Positions 62,429 to 64,000 of a DNA stretch of 64,000 nucleotides are shown here, piece after piece. Source of the stretch: Propionibacteriaceae bacterium (GTDB lineage: Bacteria > Actinomycetota > Actinomycetes > Propionibacteriales > Propionibacteriaceae); contig WQZD01000010.1 in assembly GCA_009780915.1 (NCBI GenBank), forward strand, positions 1-64,000. Reading direction: 5' to 3'. The notes beneath the pieces are model-generated. The model did no database searches. It was not told the origin of the DNA and saw only the letters and a program-made list of their open reading frames with translations. Position 1 is the first letter of the stretch; each line of letters opens with the position of its first letter. Position numbers and translations under genes: made by a program.

Positions 62429-63118
62429 GTGAACCAGAGCGCGGCGCGTGGCCCGAAGTACTACGACCTGATCGTGGCCGGTTTCTGTGCCATGCTCTTG
62501 ATCGCCAACGTCGCGGCGACCAAACTCATCGCTGTCGGACCGGACTGGTCGCCCTTCGGGGTCCACATCCTGCCCCTCGTCTTCGACGGCGGGGCCATCA
62601 CCTTCCCGCTCACCTATGTGCTGGGCGACTGCCTGGCCGAGGTCTACGGATTCGCGAAGGCTCGACGCGCGATCGTCATGGGGTTCGTGGTCTCCGTCAC
62701 GGCCAGCCTCGTCTTCTTCCTCGTCGACATCGCCCCCCCGGACGCGAGTTGGGGCAACCAAGAAGCATGGACGTCCGTGCTCGGGCTGGTCCCCCGCATC
62801 GTGGCGGGCTCCCTGGCCGGGTACTTCGTCGGCCAACTGTTGAACGCGAAAGTCCTGGTCAAACTCCGCGACCGGGCACGCCCCGGGTCCCTGTGGTTCC
62901 GCCTGATCGGCTCGACCGTGGTCGGAGAGGCCGCCGACACCCTCCTGTTCTGCACCATCGCGTACGCCTTCATCGTCGACTGGGGCACCCTCGGCAACTA
63001 CATCGGGGTGGGGTACGTGTACAAAGTCGGCCTCGAAGCCGTCCTGCTGCCCATCACCTTGCGCGTCATCCCCTGGCTGAAGCGCCACGAATGGACCGAC
63101 ACCACCCCTGTGGCGTGA
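62429..63118 (+). CDS. yhhQ: Queuosine precursor transporter (YhhQ/VUT family)
   Basis: 229 residues from GTG 62429; ATG 62420 is in frame but overlaps the TAAGAT box (62416-62421), which lies seven bases before the GTG and suggests a leaderless message. Six or so membrane helices are present with the family motifs ANVAATKLIAV, FPLTYVLGDCLAEVYGFAKARRAIVMGF, LWFRLIGSTVVGEAADTLLFCTIAY and YKVGLEAVLLPI. It imports preQ0/preQ1 or queuine. The stop abuts that of the convergent reverse transcriptase (TGATCA). Confidence 0.92.
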   Translation: MNQSAARGPKYYDLIVAGFCAMLLIANVAATKLIAVGPDWSPFGVHILPLVFDGGAITFPLTYVLGDCLAEVYGFAKARRAIVMGFVVSVTASLVFFLVDIAPPDASWGNQEAWTSVLGLVPRIVAGSLAGYFVGQLLNAKVLVKLRDRARPGSLWFRLIGSTVVGEAADTLLFCTIAYAFIVDWGTLGNYIGVGYVYKVGLEAVLLPITLRVIPWLKRHEWTDTTPVA

Positions 63119-64000
63119 TCACTGGGCATCGTCACCCGCAGATGCGCGTTCGCATCGCAGCGAATCGCAGAGCTGAGACCTCAAACCATACGTGTGGCCG
63201 TGCTTGAGGTGTGCGAAGTGCGCGCTTACCCTCTGCCCCACGTCAGAAGCAGTGAGTTCTCCGCGATTGTGCCTGCGAACCATCCCTGCCATGCCACGCT
63301 TCAAACCGGGTTTCTTACCGCTCGCAAGCCGACGAACAACCTTCCCCTGCGGAGTCTGATGAAAATGGAAGCCCAGATACGTGACCCCTTGGCTCAGCGA
63401 GGTGATCTGAGTCTTGGAGTTGAAGTCAAGTCCCAGACACTTGGCCACGGCACGCATCTGCCGCAGACAGTCACGGAGCATGTCGCGGGACTCATGAACA
63501 ACGACCATATCGTCCATGTACCGAGTGTAACCACGCAGTCGCAAACCTTCTTTGACTAGCCGATCAATAGGATCCAGATAGAGAAGCGCCAGCCATTGAC
63601 TCGTCTGATTGCCCAGGGGAAGCCCCATCCCCGGTTGACTGTGGTACGACTCCATGATCACTCGAAGCAAGTCCACCACCTCAACCTCTGGAAAGATCCG
63701 CTCCACCTGTTTCAGCAAGACATCATGCCGGACATTGTCGAAGTAATGACGGACGTCCACTTTCAGCGCATAACCCACGGAACCAGTGGCCCGATACGTC
63801 TCGGCCATGAAGCGCGTGAGTCGCCCCATGGCGAAGTGGGTGCCCTTGCCCAGACGGCACGCGGCATTGTCATAGACGAGATGCCTGTCGACGACAGGCC
63901 CCAGTAGATTGTCACAAAGGCTGTGCTGCACAACCCTGTCTCGGTAAGCAGGCGCCGAAATGAGACGCCGTTTAGGTTCAAAGACCTCGAAAACTCTGTA
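63119..64000 (-). CDS. Reverse transcriptase, DGR-like, 5' end beyond window
   Basis: Open to the right edge in frame (the last in-window codons read YRVFEVFEPKRRLISAPAYR); the GTG at 63931 is internal. Palm motifs in order are LKVDVRHYFDNV (first catalytic Asp), GMGLPLGNQTSQ (motif 4 of LGxxxSQ form, the hallmark of diversity-generating retroelement enzymes, in place of QGxxxSP), YTRYMDDMVVV (catalytic YMDD), LDFNSKTQI and YLGFHFH. A basic thumb (RRLASGKKPGLKRGM) and HLKHGHTYGLRSQL end the chain. GC (~58% in a sampled line) is lower than in yhhQ. No template or variable repeat is visible inside the window. An Abi-like or other unclassified RT remains possible. Confidence 0.85.
   Translation of the reverse strand, partial: YRVFEVFEPKRRLISAPAYRDRVVQHSLCDNLLGPVVDRHLVYDNAACRLGKGTHFAMGRLTRFMAETYRATGSVGYALKVDVRHYFDNVRHDVLLKQVERIFPEVEVVDLLRVIMESYHSQPGMGLPLGNQTSQWLALLYLDPIDRLVKEGLRLRGYTRYMDDMVVVHESRDMLRDCLRQMRAVAKCLGLDFNSKTQITSLSQGVTYLGFHFHQTPQGKVVRRLASGKKPGLKRGMAGMVRRHNRGELTASDVGQRVSAHFAHLKHGHTYGLRSQLCDSLRCERASAGDDAQ

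Noticed and set aside
63119-64000. Template and variable repeats of a DGR inside the window
   Set aside because: Nothing resembling an A-biased repeat pair is visible; the RT is followed at once by yhhQ, so such parts would have to be to the right.
1-64000. CRISPR arrays, rRNA genes and complete insertion sequences
   Set aside because: No regularly spaced repeats, no rRNA-like stretches and no transposase gene were found on reading both strands.

Overview
The window is GC-rich, has tightly packed genes with many ATGA/GTGA overlaps, and carries marker genes of Actinomycetota: DUF2469 next to rnhB-lepB-rplS, DUF3052, a mycothiol-type DsbA-fold reductase, dapC-fdxA, and phoH-ybeY-CNNM/CBS-era. 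I cannot name the genus. The succinate dehydrogenase type and the surface proteins would fit a host-associated member of Actinomycetales or Propionibacteriales, but that is a guess.

Layout. (1) 1-4.45 kb is a lower-GC accessory island ending at tRNA-Ala(CGC). It holds a YhcG/DUF1016 nuclease, a HigB/HigA-type toxin-antitoxin pair, a two-HTH recombinase-like fragment, a TacT/TacA-type pair and an unknown protein. Direct repeats, some containing the 3' end of the tRNA, punctuate it. (2) 4.5-8.8 kb is a leftward surface-protein cluster: three TasA/CalY-like exported proteins, a SipW-type signal peptidase, and a sortase-motif protein whose last codons lie inside tRNA-Thr(TGT). (3) 8.8-35.7 kb is mostly housekeeping: sugar epimerases and rpiB, pyrC, dprA-comM-yraN, a giant MacB-like ABC protein, DUF2469-rnhB-lepB-rplS, sdhCAB, a DUF349 protein, a P-type ATPase, a 3-methyladenine glycosylase, rnz, pdxH, a Phd/VapC pair, tRNA-Val(TAC), DUF3052 and uppP. 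(4) 35.8-43.5 kb has an aldo/keto reductase and, convergent to it, a five-gene vitamin B12 uptake operon preceded by a cobalamin riboswitch. (5) 43.5-53.8 kb has dapC, fdxA, an oligopeptide-type ABC transporter, leuA with a Leu-codon leader-peptide attenuator, and a SpoU methyltransferase. (6) 53.8-63.1 kb has a 1503-residue secreted protein (PstS-like plus Ig-like domains), era, CNNM/CBS, ybeY, phoH and yhhQ. (7) From 63.1 kb to the right edge is a reverse transcriptase, cut by the window end, with the motif-4 signature of diversity-generating retroelements.

How genes work together. The B12 operon is the most coherent accessory system. Its riboswitch controls two exported transcobalamin-like proteins (DUF4430; one also has an alpha/alpha-barrel like intrinsic factor) and a complete ECF importer (T, fused A-A', S), all joined by 4-bp overlaps. 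The SipW cluster is a self-contained export and assembly module. Several genes (tacA, sdhC, the leu leader, the aldo/keto reductase, probably yhhQ) have a -10 box 6-7 nt before the start codon, implying leaderless transcripts.
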